From contig OY540813.1 in the NCBI GenBank assembly GCA_961205875.1, forward strand, positions 21,733,001 through 21,797,000: DNA of 64,000 nt. The letters are read 5' to 3'. Source of the stretch: Sialis fuliginosa (taxonomy: Eukaryota > Arthropoda > Insecta > Megaloptera > Sialidae). The notes beneath the pieces are model-generated. The model saw only the letters and a program-made list of their open reading frames with translations, did no database searches and had not been told where the DNA came from. This document shows, piece after piece, positions 49,135 through 59,885 of this stretch; within the stretch, counting starts at the first letter, position 1; each line of letters starts with the position of its first letter. A program made the translations under genes and the position numbers.

Positions 49135-49820
49135 AGCCCGGCGCACACGACGCTAGATTTGCTGCTAGTTTGTTTGCTAGATTCAATGCTGGTTTTCAAG
49201 CGTGTTTCGGCGCTGGATTGTTGTCATGGTTTCAATGTGTGTTGGCTTCACACGATCCTTGATTTTGTAGATGGTTTTGATGCGTGCAAAGTGACAGTTC
49301 TAATATCAACATAATACTGTAGTGGATATGGTTTATGAAAATAAAAAAATCCTTTGGGTGAATAATATATAATTAATGTTTATTAATTTCAACAGTTAAA
49401 CTCAATGATCTAAGTTTAAAATTTCACTACAATTCAGTTTTCTCACATTTATTTTTTACATTCAGGATCGATCTTATAAGGTATGTTTAATAAAACTCAC
49501 ATTTGAATATTTGTAAAATGGACATAATTATTTCTTATGATTTGTACGAACAGCTGTTACAAAAGTATACGCTATGACGCCATGTTTGTTTATGACGTTT
49601 ATGCTCACGTGACATTATAATATTTTCTGATTGGTTCTTGCTCAAATCTAGCAGCAAATCCAGCACGAAAAATAGCCCCGGTTCTAATTCTGAAATCTAG
49701 TATGATAGCGCGCAGCGTAGCAAGCAGTGGCGTCATTTCTATCACTGAAACAAGCCCGGTTGCCAGCACAGCAACCAGCAAGCAAACCAGCAGCAAATCT
49801 AGCGTCGTGTGCGGCGGGCT
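49135..49820. mobile_element. 686-bp Harbinger-type MITE, TAA duplication
   Basis: The ends AGCCCGGCGCACACGACGCT and, inverted, AGCCCGCCGCACACGACGCT continue identically into AGATTTGCTGCT. TAA flanks both ends (49132-49134, 49821-49823), as in PIF/Harbinger elements. The interior near both ends is rich in CTAG/GCTGGTT repeats. A 78-codon minus-strand frame (49605-49841) runs through the terminal repeat and is not protein-like. Confidence 0.85.
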
Positions 49821-50245
49821 TAATATAAAATAATCAAACAAATTGAAAACCAGTATAAGACACTGATAAGGTATTGGAAGTCGTGACTCGCAGTTGACAT
49901 ATTTTTAATTAGTACATTGCTAACGGGTGGCAAATTCATGATGGTTGTTGTAAATATTTATATAAAGTATATAAAATAATAAAACAGTAACATGTTTTGC
50001 TCTTGACGCGTCATCGAAAGTTCTATGAACGTCCACTAAACCCACTTGGGCTGCGTAGTCCGGAAATACCTTTTCCGTCTTCGTAGATAATGGACATGGG
50101 ATTGAATCGGACAGACGGCGTGTGCTGAATACACATTAGCGGCTACTATCCGTGCTATTGTTCGTCTTTAAAAAGATATAAGTCTACCTGAAATGTACAT
50201 ACACGTATAAGTTTGAATAAAATTGTCCAAATATAGACACATATA

Positions 50246-50546
50246 CACTGCCCTCCAAAAGTTAGTTGAAATTAACTTATACATATGTATTACAGATAAT
50301 ATTATTTTTCATAACACTTCTTTTATCGACATCTACAACTTTATACTACTACCTAGCTCGAGACGAAACAAAACTGAGTTTCAATTAAAAATCTTGGACA
50401 CTTATTGTTAGTCTAATATACCATCAAAGACTTTGTATTGTAGAATCTGGTGGAATTGATGCCACGAAATAAGAACTATTAAATATAAAATTAGATCTTT
50501 TTATTATTTAAAAAAAATTATAATTTCAACTAACTTTTGGCGTCAC
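50246..50546. mobile_element. Tc1/mariner-type MITE, about 300 bp
   Basis: CACTGCCCTCCAAAAGTTAG and the inverse complement of CTAACTTTTGGCGTCACA bound the element, followed on both sides by TTGAAATT. A small gap between CCCT and CAAAAG at one end separates the two termini. Non-coding. Confidence 0.65.
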
Positions 50547-51528
50547 AATCATTAAATGATAACATAATCTTTATTTTGTGTTGTGTAGTGATTAATAAAA
50601 TTGAATTTTATGTCATTTAGTTATTAAAATATTATTCTTTTCAATACAATAAATATCGATCATTCAAATCGATGCGTGTTTTTTATTAGCCTCTTCATTT
50701 TTCACTCGAAATTTGAGACAAGTTTTTTTTTTGGGGGGGGGGGGGGGTCTATAAGTAAGCTAAAATGAAAATACGTCGCTAATTGTAAAATTTGCAATAT
50801 GAATTTTACAAAATAAAAATGTAAATTTTACAATCGAGTGATTATTTATTACTAATGAAAATACTGTACTGATTGTGAGTGACATCTGAATTGGTTAAAA
50901 ATGATTTCTCATATTGAAAAATTTGCCGGTCGTCCAATCAATCGACTTAAATAGCAATGGCTGTAGTTATATTAATTGTAATAAAAAAAATCAGATAGCT
51001 TTATAAAGCCAAGTATTTGTTTGCCTTTTGAGAGGTCACTTGCGTGCGAGAACGACTTTGAAGAAAAACGAATCAGATTATTAAAATTTACAACGCCATG
51101 TAACTAACATAATATCGTTTTACAATATTGCATTGTAATTCAAATATACGTGATCAGTTCTAATTACAATGTAAAAACTTGCTGATGAAAAAAGTTCAAA
51201 ATAATTCAAATGATGTAATGTACCTACATATCGTTCATCGACTAAATGATAAATTATAAATATGTATTTACATTTAAATATAAAAATCGCAATTTTTGTA
51301 TACTCAAAAAGGAAAATTTGTTATAATAAGTAAGTTCGATTAAATGGTACATTAGACTTTCCATACTGTTAAACGACCTTTTTTTGTTAACCCTCTCAAT
51401 TCCATATTGTTTTTTTATTTCGACTAATCATGTTCGCAACGCATGCTCCAGTATGGAAAGTTTAAAGTAGCGATATGAGCAATAGGCATGATGCCAGTAA
51501 CAAAGTATCGCTGAAATTATGATTTTAA

Positions 51529-52256
51529 GGGGAAGTTCTCATCTAGCAACCCAAAAATTACGTGATTTTCGCGATTTTTTTTCTTATGGAAGGAAGTAAA
51601 TAAAGTAGTCAAGTTTTTTGGTACTTATTAAGTATGTTATTAACTACTTTTACAAATTTTTATGAACAAAAATAGCGAATAGTTTATTAGTTATATGCAT
51701 TCAAAGATAGTCATCGAAAAAAAAGACACCTCCACGGGCGGCAAGGTAACGCATCCAATTTTTGTCTGAAATCAAAAAATCAAAGTTTTTTATAAAATAG
51801 AAGACATTTGCTGGATCCTGCACTAAAATCACTAAGAAAAGTTAAAAATCAACAAAATGGCGGACTTGCAAAAAAAAAATTTTTTTTTCGCACTTTTTTT
51901 GGCTTTAAAAAGTGCTGTAACAATAAAAATAATGATTGTAAAATTATGATTTTAGTTCAAGATCCAGAAAATTTAATTATCTTTAAAATAAAAAAAAATT
52001 CATATCGATATCTATAGTAGTTTTTGAGATATCTTGCCGCCCGTCTCAGAAAACATGGTTTCGAGAAATACGCGTTTAAAGTTTTAGTACAACATGTATA
52101 TATGTGTGTGTATGTGTGTATATATTGACTATAACTTTAAAAAAAAATTGAATTCGGCAAAACGGGTTTCACGAGCGTATTCTACGAGACATTTGCCAAC
52201 TTTTTAAGCAAAAAAAAAAAATCGATTTTTTGGTCGTGCTTGATGAGAACCTCCCC
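51529..52256. mobile_element. 728-bp element with TTAA duplication
   Basis: TTAA (51525-51528 and 52257-52260) flanks inverted ends GGGGAAGTTCTCATC and, inverted, GGGGAGGTTCTCATC. A TTAA target is used by piggyBac and Kolobok elements. The ends do not start with the CCC/CCY of piggyBac as written, so the superfamily is open. A 69-codon frame at 51808 is lysine/phenylalanine-rich low complexity. It sits 580 bp before the RRM2 exon. Confidence 0.75.
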
Positions 52257-52837
52257 TTAAATAATGAAATAAGTTAAAAAGATTCTAAAAATGAATTTAT
52301 TTTTATATTAAAAGCGAGATTAGTATGATTTTTGTTAAAATAAAAACGCAAAATACAGCAATCCGCCATGTTTGATAAAACGCCAGTCAGAGTGGGTGAC
52401 GTCACGGCTACGTAAACCGTCATTTTTGTTTCATTAATATCTGCACTGTTTATAAATTATTTTTTGGTTTTTTGCTCAGTTTTGTGTTACCAAAAGTAAA
52501 ACCGAGAAACATTATAGATGGAACAAGGATTTATTATAGTTGACAAGGAGTGTTCACATAGGCGTGACGTCAAAAATGCACCATGACACCTGCGAGCGTT
52601 TTGGCGTTAAATTCAAACGTTTATTTTCTGCAGAAATAAGCATTTTTTGGAAATAAGAGACACGTAAGATCATCATGAAATAGTTTTTAAAAATTGGGCA
52701 TCATGCCTATTACAATGCTTATTTTTTGTAATTTTTCGATTTACAAAACGAAATTGTAATTTGTCCATAAATTTTGCAATGACTTTATTCCGTGCTTACA
52801 TGAATACACTGTATAATTGTTATAATTTTTGTTGCAG

Positions 52838-53232
52838 AACGTAAACTATTTGTGGGAATGTTAAACAAGAAGCTTGGTGAGGCGGATGTGCGCGCGATGT
52901 TTAGCGGACACGGCATAATCGAGGAGTGCACGGTGCTGCGCGAAACGAGCGGCGCGTCGCGTGGTTGCGCGTTCGTCACGTTCAGCACGAAGCAGGCTGC
53001 GGTCGCGGCGATCAAAGCGCTGCATCATTCGCAGACGATGGACGGGTGCTCGTCACCGCTCGTCGTCAAATTCGCCGACACGCAAAAGGAGAAGGACCAG
53101 AAGCGACTTCAGCAGATGCACGCGAGTTTGTGGAACAGCGCGGCAGCATGCGCGGCTGCGGCTCAGACACCGGCCGCGGCTGCGGCGGCAGCGCTCGCGC
53201 AGTCGCCTGCGGCAGCTGCGTTAGCGCACACG
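52838..53232 (+). CDS. bru1: Bruno/CELF1-2 family RNA-binding protein, RRM2 exon
   Basis: The exon opens with two bases completing a Glu codon, then [23 protein letters not shown]2 is LFVGML and RNP1 is [28 protein letters not shown] and KDQKRLQQM follow; CELF1/2 have [23 protein letters not shown]2 is therefore complete and of the CELF1/2 class. The last 35 codons are alanine-rich ([20 protein letters not shown]...), the start of the divergent linker. The exon is far richer in GC than the introns. It ends ACG|GTCAGT in phase 0. RRM1 and RRM2 together give sequence-specific binding to UGU/GU-rich RNA. In the alternative two-RRM isoform this exon would follow directly on 43613-43727. Open frames in the other two + frames here are shadows. 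Confidence 0.97.
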
Positions 53233-53264
53233 GTCAGTTATGTTCTGTGTTTGTTAATCTCAAA

Positions 53265-53353
53265 CAGCGCTGTCCAACTTCGGCTCAACTAGTTTTGTTA
53301 ATTTAAAAAAATGTACTTGTTTCTATTCACGAGCCGCAAGTTGGACAACGCTG
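53265..53353. mobile_element. 89-bp hAT-like micro-MITE beside a donor splice site
   Basis: The ends CAGCGCTGTCCAACTTCGGC and, inverted, CAGCGTTGTCCAACTTGCGG are joined by a short AT-rich loop. It begins 32 bp after the end of the RRM2 exon. The flanks ATCTCAAA and ATCTAGTA only partly match as an 8-bp duplication. Confidence 0.75.
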
Positions 53354-54075
53354 ATCTAGTAGATGAAGGGTAGATAGCTGATTACAACTGTGAAAATTAA
53401 CCTTATTTGTTTTTAAAATTTTATCAAAATCTATCTGACGGTAGTTTCCGAAATTGAGCTCAATAATAGAAAAAGAATAAGAAGAAACAAATTTTCTAAA
53501 TGTTGGTACCTATTTTTTAATAACTTTTAAAGTCGTGATGTTTAAAAAATGTATTTAAAAAAATAATTACATTTTTTGTACAAAATCGTATTTATATAGC
53601 AAATTCATAAATGTACTTCCAATTTTATTAAACCTTATTTTGTAAATTTCCGCCCCATAGATTCTGATAAAATTCGATATACTTATGTCCATTGTACATA
53701 TAATGCCGTTATAATTTTTATGTACTTTTGACCCATGATTGATTTTGTATTTTAATTATCTCGTTTTGATCAGTTTTCTACCTCTCGCTTATAATATGCT
53801 ATTTTAAACTGATCATGCAAATGGGGGTTCAGCTACACCATGGTCCTAAGGGTCAACATTCATGTTACATTTTATTCAACATCAATTTATGTTTGTTTTT
53901 TATTTTAAAACTTAATACGTCTCATTTATACACTTATCAAAATAATTACGGGATCAAAATATTGCTAGAAAAAAACGTAAGTATTCAAAGCTCTGTAATT
54001 GTGGTAAAAAGAATCGCACATAAATAAATAATAATTCATTTATAAAAAAACTGAAATCTCAACTTTTATTCTATG

Positions 54076-54147
54076 GCTCCTAAGTATACTAACAAAGTCA
54101 ATTTATTTATATTTATTATACTAGCATGTTGACTTATACTTAGGAGC
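54076..54147. repeat. 72-bp foldback
   Basis: GCTCCTAAGTATACTAACAA and the inverse of TTGACTTATACTTAGGAGC form arms of about 20 bp with a few mismatches around an AT loop. Confidence 0.65.
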
Positions 54148-54331
54148 GGTCGATAAAATTAATTTCTTTATATTTGATCTCCGATTTCTTCTTACAAATT
54201 AATTTGATATTAAGCAAAAATAACGTTTTGTTTTGTATCAAGTAGCTCTATTAAAATAATTAGAACTCAAAACTAAAAAAAAAACAATTGGAACTTAAAA
54301 GTATACACTTTTGAATAATATTAAGAGATTT

Positions 54332-54665
54332 ATGTCCGGTATTATAAAGGAGCTAGCAAATTTTCTAGCTAGCAAGCACTTTCAAATGAGATATCAAACC
54401 TATATGACAGTTCTTTTGAAGTTTATTGAAAACTTTGACAAGTTTCGCGCACGCGTTGTAGGTAAATACCAACGGTATTAAAACAGTGGTGATATTATGA
54501 AAATTATTTTGTACGGTGAAAGATGCCAACTGTGTTACAATTAGTTGAAGTGTCACTGCTATAAATTCCATAGCTAATCCATAGATACTAGTACAGAATT
54601 AATACCCCATTTGAAAATGCTTGCTAGCTAGCAAATTTTGCTAGCTCCTTTATAATACCAGACAT
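54332..54665. mobile_element. 334-bp foldback MITE, fullest copy of the ATGTCCGGTATTATAAAG family
   Basis: The ends ATGTCCGGTATTATAAAGGA and, inverted, ATGTCTGGTATTATAAAGGA continue into GCTAGCAAA(A)TTTNCTAGCTAGCAAGCA (arm motif GCTAGC). The middle holds ATTAAAACAGTGGTGATATT and its inverse-like partner near AGTGTCACTGCT. Related copies lie at 2600-2790 and 44030-44260. Confidence 0.8.
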
Positions 54666-56299
54666 TAGTGTATAAAAAAGTTCCATCTTATGCGCCCACA
54701 CAAATTTTGCCTACTTTATAATCCCATTATTTTTCTCTAGCAATATTTTGATAATTGTAAATTAATCAATCATTTTTATTTATTTAATGCCAACATCATT
54801 TAACCATTATCTAATAATAATAAAATGTAGCTACGCCCCCTGCTTTTTAACCATGGAGGCATAACGTTTTTAATAGTATTGAAAATCTGTCGTAAAATAA
54901 AACAAATATTAATACAGTTAACTATTAGGAGAACGGTTTTATGTTAAACTTCATTCCTGTCCGATATGACATCGACATGAGTCAAGCGCCAAAATTCACA
55001 CAACTAGAAAGGACGGCAACGATGGACCGCACGGTACAACCACGAGAATCATAATATCATTTTAAGTAATTATCATAAACCTAATGATCATTCAAAACAG
55101 AAATGTTCTACACTCGAGACAGTGATAATTTATGAATTACCGAAAAATTTCAACCCAAAGTTTTTGAAACTAATTAGGTATATGATAATTATTTATGTAC
55201 GATTATATGTGATAAATAATTGTCATGTTTATTTATATTTGTGTTTTTGAATCTTTAAATTTTTTGTCTATAAATTTTTTTTTATTAAACAAACATTCAT
55301 CGAAGTGTAAATCAAAAAAAAAATTTATGTGTGCTTAATATTGTCGTTATTCACGCGTTTAAAAAGACGGCTCGATATTTCGTCGCACTTGATATCTGCA
55401 GTCCTGCATAATTTGATGAGTGCACTGCTTCTTTTTATTGTATACACGTATCTCCGAAATATCAACTATCTCTATGTATATACATATATATAAGTACCTA
55501 TGTACACAAAACCTTCCATACCCGTATATTCATTATTATTCATACGTATAGAGATTAAATACCTCAACAAATCAACAATCAAAAAAATAACGCACAGGTA
55601 TATTTATTCAGTAAATAGTAATTTCAACATTGTATAAATTTTTCAACACAATTATTTTATTAAATTAAATAAAAACAATTGTTTCGCTAAATTAAACTTT
55701 TAAAAATCGTCTCGAATTAAAAAATGCTTCGTATTCTATGAATAAAAACAAACTACCTTTGTTTGAAACATTTTTATCGTTTTTTTTTTTTTTAATATTT
55801 AACAAAACAAATAGTTTATCTTATTTTCATGAACTTTTTACTGGGAATTTTTCAATTTCAAAGGAAAATTGCAAGAGGCAAAAAGTGATTATTTTTAAAA
55901 TACTATCATTGACGATTTTTTCCCTGGAAACCATACAGTTTTTTATTATAAATAGAAATAGGATTTCGTCGCATAAAATTAAGCACTTTTGTCTTTTACA
56001 TTTTTTCTCTGAAATTTAATTATTCCGAGTGAAAAGTTTTACATATTTTTCAAAAATTACAAAAAAAATGTTTTAAGGCAAGTCGGTTTTTCATATAATA
56101 CGATCGTGCGATAATTTTTTTTTTTATTTCGTTTTCACTGTACAATTTTAAATACTTTTAAACGGTGTGTATAGATTCCCAAAGTAAACAAAGCGTTTTG
56201 AAGGACGGAACGTTCGCGTATATGGAATGTGGAAGGTCTAGTGCTAGTGTAAAAAAATTATTTACAACATTGAAAACCATGTCTTCTCCGTTTTTGCAG

Positions 56300-56557
56300 C
56301 CTGCGCAGCAGTTCTCACCGCTAATGCACGGCACGGAAGCGCTGAATCCAGCGTCACTGCAACTACTGCAGGCGATGGGCGGCTCGGCGCTACTACAACA
56401 GCACCTGCTTGGGGCGCCGACGAGTGCGCCCGATCCCGCGACCACAGCCGGCCTGCTCGCGCCCCTTAGCATGCAGAACCTCGTCACGCTCGCGGCGATG
56501 TCGCAGCCTGCGGCCGCCGCGGCTTCACCTCTCTGTGTCGCCAGTTTGCTCAGCAAG
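56300..56557 (+). CDS. bru1: Bruno/CELF1-2 family RNA-binding protein, linker exon A
   Basis: The exon has 86 codons in phase 0 at both ends, from TTTTTGCAG to AAG|GTCAGT. It encodes PAQQFSPLMHGTEALNPASL then QLLQAMGGSALLQQHLLGAP and a stretch ending SPLCVASLLSK. This Leu/Gln/Ala/Pro-rich, low-complexity sequence belongs to the divergent linker between RRM2 and RRM3, which in CELF proteins mediates splicing activation or translational repression and is predicted to be disordered. Short hydrophobic motifs (LQLLQAMGG, LAPLSMQNLVTLAAM) resemble the conserved islands in CELF1/2 linkers. Because the exon length is a multiple of three, it can be skipped without frame change. The longer upstream open reading (from 56165) lies before the acceptor and is intronic. 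Confidence 0.93.
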
Positions 56558-57598
56558 GTCAGTAATTTGAGAACACTTCAAATAATTTTCTTCTACTGCA
56601 TTTTTTAATGTTTTTTTTAAATTATTTTTCCGTGGAACAAATCACATAACCCCCACCGACAACCCCTCTCCTTTCCTTCCCTAACGCCGCTACCTAAGTA
56701 ATAGAAGTTTGATATAATTTAAAATTAAAATCAAATGAAATAATATACATACAATTGAACACGTCCTAACATTTTTTATATTCAATAGATCAATTTCTTA
56801 ATAAGCAATTATTAACCTCATACATGGAAATTTGCATATCACGTCAACTACATACATACATCCAATGTAACATATTTTATGTAGTACGTACATATGTAGG
56901 TGTAAAATGATGCAAATAATATGTTTTATTATTAGTAATCAGACTGTAATTTTGTCCATAATAGAAACGTACTTTCCTTTATATTAAATCAGCAATATTT
57001 ATGTATACAAATCTTGTTGCAGTATATATGCAAACATGTCAAGGGTAAGGAGTCAGGATCCATAATAATAATTTATAATATTTTCGTGTTAAATTAATAA
57101 AAAAATGAGTAACTATATGTATATAGATTCCGTCAATATTGACCGATATCAATCACAATTTCATGAAATTACATTTATTTAGTGACAGATGTAATATGTG
57201 TACTTATATTTTTCTAAAATTAATTCTGAAATTTGATATCCCACTTGTGTGAATATGTAGAAACGGACAGACAGACAAAAGTACTTCGATAATAGGGTTT
57301 CTGTTTTGATGAAACCCTAAATAAAATTTCTATAGATAATTGAATTAGATATTTATTAACAAGGTCGTTACATCCTATCGCGATTATAATTAATAATTAA
57401 TTTATCGACTAGAAACTAGAGCCTTGTTAGCTCCCCTCTTTATTTAATTGAATTAATATTGAATATTGTATGTAAAGAAGGTACTTAACAAGTTCATTTA
57501 TTGTTATTTACTATGTAGGTATATTAATTATAGTATATTTTACTAGTATTTAAAAAAATGAATGATTGTCTAATAAAATTTTTTTATGATAATTGCAG
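56558..57598 (+). other. bru1: intron 4, 1.0 kb
   Basis: It is AT-rich. It contains a minus-strand repeat end at 57215-57322; the remainder shows nothing I recognise. The acceptor is AATTGCAG. Confidence 0.9.
57215..57322 (-). repeat. AGGGTTTCATC repeat end (related to the AGGGTTCCGTA family)
   Basis: On the minus strand it reads AGGGTTTCATCAAAACAGAA then ACCCTATTATCGAAGTACTT and CTGTCTGTCCGTTTC. This has the same architecture as the AGGGTTCCGTA repeats: a short stem-loop followed by a CTGTCTGTCCGT block. Confidence 0.5.
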
Positions 57599-57794
57599 AG
57601 CGCTGGATCCGTTGTAGACAGAGCGGCCGCGGCGGGCTTACCTCCAGCAGCTGCGGCTGCAGCAGGTCTCCCTGCGGCGACCCTGCCGGCCATGACCGCG
57701 ACGGAACTGGCGGCGGCAGGCGGTGTGTACAGCCACCTCCTCGGCGGAACTCTCGGCACGGCGGCAGCGGCGGCCGCCGGCAAACAGGTCGAAG
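57599..57794 (+). CDS. bru1: Bruno/CELF1-2 family RNA-binding protein, linker exon B (alanine-rich)
   Basis: The exon encodes SAGSVVDRAAAAGLPPAAAA then AAGLPAATLPAMTATELAAA, GGVYSHLLGGTLGTAAAAAA and GKQVEG. It enters in phase 0 after AATTGCAG and leaves in phase 1 at GAAG|GTAAGA. Roughly half of the residues are alanine, in runs of up to six. This poly-alanine character continues from the end of the RRM2 exon and is stronger than in vertebrate CELF linkers, which are more Gln/Ser/Thr-rich. Open frames on the other strand and in other frames here are shadows of the GC-rich repeat codons. The exon length is not a multiple of three, so it must be kept with the last exon. Confidence 0.94.
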
Positions 57795-57885
57795 GTAAGA
57801 AATATTTATACATTTATAAAGTTTCCTTTTTGTGTACTATGTGGTAACACCACGAATTTATAAAATAATGTTGATGTTGTGGTAG

Positions 57886-58157
57886 GTCCGGAAGGATGCA
57901 ACCTGTTTATCTACCACCTCCCGCAGGAGTTTAACGACACGGACCTGGCGTCGACGTTCCTCCCGTTCGGCCACGTCGTGTCTGCCAAAGTGTTCATTGA
58001 CAAGGCGACCAACTTGTCCAAGTGCTTCGGGTTCGTCTCGTTCGACAACGCGGCCTCGGCGCAGGCGGCGATACACGCCATGAACGGCTTCCAGATCGGC
58101 ACCAAACGGCTCAAGGTCCAGCTCAAGAGGAGCAAAGAGGCCTCGAGACCGTACTAG
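57886..58157 (+). CDS. bru1: Bruno/CELF1-2 family RNA-binding protein, terminal exon with RRM3
   Basis: After a short 91-bp intron (GTAAGA to GGTAG) the exon completes [20 protein letters not shown] and runs through [40 protein letters not shown] and [20 protein letters not shown] to ASRPY and a TAG at 58155-58157. RNP2 is LFIYHL and RNP1 is CFGFVSF. CELF1/2 RRM3 reads [10 protein letters not shown] and [15 protein letters not shown], so the match is unambiguous. The C-terminal LKVQLKRSK plus xPY is the family's conserved tail, required for RRM3 binding of extended UG-rich sites. No residue expected in the RNP motifs is missing. The gene is intact as far as the window shows. Which paralogue (bru1/aret or bru2) cannot be fixed from memory alone. 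Confidence 0.97.
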
Positions 58158-58950
58158 TCTCACGCGCACGTGTGTATGTCTGTGAGAACTGATGCGTGAC
58201 GGCGAGTGCGCGACAAGTTACTAACGTGCCAGTGATTGATTTAGTAGTGAGCTGATGGCGGTTCGGAGCCAGACTTGGAACTGTGCAGTTTTGGAATTAT
58301 ATTTTAATAGGGAAAAAACGTTGGAATTTAAATGTTACAGATTTTATAATATTTGATATGATTTATCAAGAAATTATATATTATGTGCTTGAACCGCCAT
58401 TACTTGACTACTATGACTAATACATATAATTGGGTTGGCGCGCACGCGCAGTACGCTGTTGCCAAATCTCAGGAACCAAGTACTTATGTATAAAATGAAG
58501 CCGGTCATATAACTGAACATTCGAGACTGTTTATTTTTGTTTTTTACAACGCTGAGTCGTTGTCGTGATAATAAGTAAGAGAATACGTCGTGTGATGTTA
58601 AAACCGATACCAATTTGAAAATACCTAAGATGCGTTTTTCTGTTCTTTTTCTTATTCTTATTACTTATATACCTACTATTATTATAGTTATCATGAGTTT
58701 TCGATATATAAATATAATGCAGGACTGTATTTAAATAAGTGTTATGTTTTCATTATATTTGTTATATACATGAATATAATATTGTTTTTTTGGTTGATAT
58801 AATTAGATTTTTTGTTTTTTTGTAAAGAAAATCTCTTTCCTTGTGTCTTTTTTGTTTTACTTTTAGCAATCTGTTGTAAATTGTTCACTCGAGTTAGTGC
58901 ACATATCAAAAATAAGAAGAAATCAATAAACTATTTTCAAAATATACCCA
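58158..58950 (+). other. bru1: 3' UTR of the Bruno gene (extent inferred)
   Basis: The sequence after the stop is GC-moderate for about 120 bp and then AT-rich. AATAAA at 58925-58930 is the first canonical polyadenylation hexamer that I see after the stop. Earlier AT-rich variants could also be used. UGUAUGU and UGUGAUGUUA-like segments near 58170 and 58590 are possible self-binding sites. An hAT-like repeat begins at 59039, which argues that the UTR ends before that. Confidence 0.6.
58925..58930 (+). terminator. bru1: candidate polyadenylation signal AATAAA
   Basis: This is a canonical hexamer about 770 bp after the stop codon, followed by GACTTTATTTTATC. Usage is inferred. Confidence 0.45.
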
Positions 58951-59038
58951 TATATAAAATGACTTTATTTTATCTACATTATTCCTTTTCCTTCCTGAAT
59001 TATAGATAATACCAGTGCAGTAACAACTTCCCCTGAGC

Positions 59039-59175
59039 CAGTGGCGTATTTACGTTAAGTGCCGCCCTGGACGAAAAAAAAATTGCCGCCCCTCTACCAA
59101 GGGAAAATATAATTTATTTTTGATAGAAGTCAGAATTACTATATGAACTGAAAAGTGATGTGTTTTTACACGGTT
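59039..59175 (+). mobile_element. hAT-type MITE, 5' part only
   Basis: CAGTGGCGTATTTACGTTAA followed by GTGCCGCCCTGGACG and CCGCCCCTCTACCAAGGGAA matches the complete copy at 62494 nearly base for base for about 130 bp, then the match stops. Confidence 0.8.
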
Positions 59176-59743
59176 GCTCCGTGTACGGAGGGGCCTTAAA
59201 AGTATTCTCGATTACAATATAAGAATCAATCATTTCCAAAACTAATTTTAAAATATATTGTAAACTTTTTAAAACATGCGTATTGTTTTGTATTACTTTA
59301 GCTTATATTTATTATTCTGTGCTTTAGCTAAAGTCAGTAGTACCAACCAAAAAAAAGTATGAACAAAACTTTTCAAAAATTTGAAAATTTTCACAAATGA
59401 AAACATTCAAATTGAATCTTTACATTACTAGTCACATCTACCTGAACGCATCAAAAAATGTATTTTCTTATATATATATTGAAAAATTCCATTCTATTCA
59501 TAAGTTACCAGTATACCAATAAATATAACAGTGCGTCAGAGAACCGACTCGCGCGAATCGACTAAAACAAAATACGCTAGAATTCATACACATCAGGCGA
59601 CCAAACAAACTCTTACTTTAACAACTAGGAGACAGCAAGAAAATAATCAAATACAAGTAGAAGAACAGATATAACATGAAGCTAGAATAGCAGATTGAAT
59701 GTAAGTTTACTAAAAAAAATTTATTCCAGAAATTGTCTTCATA

Positions 59744-59885
59744 ATGTTGTGTTTAGACCAAAGAAAACAAAACAACAGCAGCACGGTGTTTGAAAACACA
59801 TCGTATTTAAAAATGCATAGGGTTTATTGTACTTTTGTCAAAAAGACATGATGTTGCTGTTTTATTTTTTCGGTCTAAACACGGC
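59744..59885. mobile_element. 142-bp foldback MITE
   Basis: ATGTTGTGTTTAGACC and, inverted, ATGCCGTGTTTAGACC form the ends. The arms continue with AACAAAACAACAGCA against TGTTGCTGTTTTATT. Non-coding. Confidence 0.7.

Larger units (their letters stand above)
24317..52837 (+). other. bru1: intron 2 of the visible gene, 28.5 kb
   Basis: The intron runs from GTATGT to TTGCAG. It contains the extra exon near 43587-43727 and the transposon remnants listed separately. Stretches in which I see only AT-rich sequence are about 24317-27900, 29240-30890, 30931-32100, 32650-35720, 35973-38190, 40300-40890, 40990-43016, 43728-44030 and 44850-45826. Minor items inside them: a GC-raised patch at 25425-25500, one at 27270-27450 and one at 33440-33560. 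A weak shared repeat (TCATCAAT..., GTTACARGCGTGGAAATTTT) also occurs at 26640-26700 and 31590-31650. Confidence 0.85.
53233..56299 (+). other. bru1: intron 3, 3.1 kb
   Basis: It runs from the GTCAGT donor to the TTTTTGCAG acceptor. It carries three inverted-repeat elements (53265-53353, 54076-54147, 54332-54665). The rest, including 54670-56280, is AT-rich with nothing I can identify. Confidence 0.9.

Noticed and set aside
52926-53306. Second and third forward frames and the reverse frame across the RRM2 exon
   Set aside because: They are long only because the exon is GC-rich and lacks stops. The frame with RNP1 and RNP2 motifs is the coding one.
56158-56556. 132-codon reverse frame opposite linker exon A
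   Set aside because: It is complementary to a well-supported coding exon and mirrors its Ala/Leu-rich codons.
816-58157. Assignment to the CELF3-6 class (bru3-like) because of the C-terminal RPY
   Set aside because: RRM1 ([11 protein letters not shown]), RRM2 ([18 protein letters not shown]) and RRM3 all follow the CELF1/2 pattern; only the last three residues resemble CELF3-6.
57550-58169. Reverse-strand frames (57550-57813, 57858-58169, 57911-58135) and a forward frame at 57586
   Set aside because: They are shadows of the alanine-rich linker and RRM3 exons, without family motifs or splice logic.
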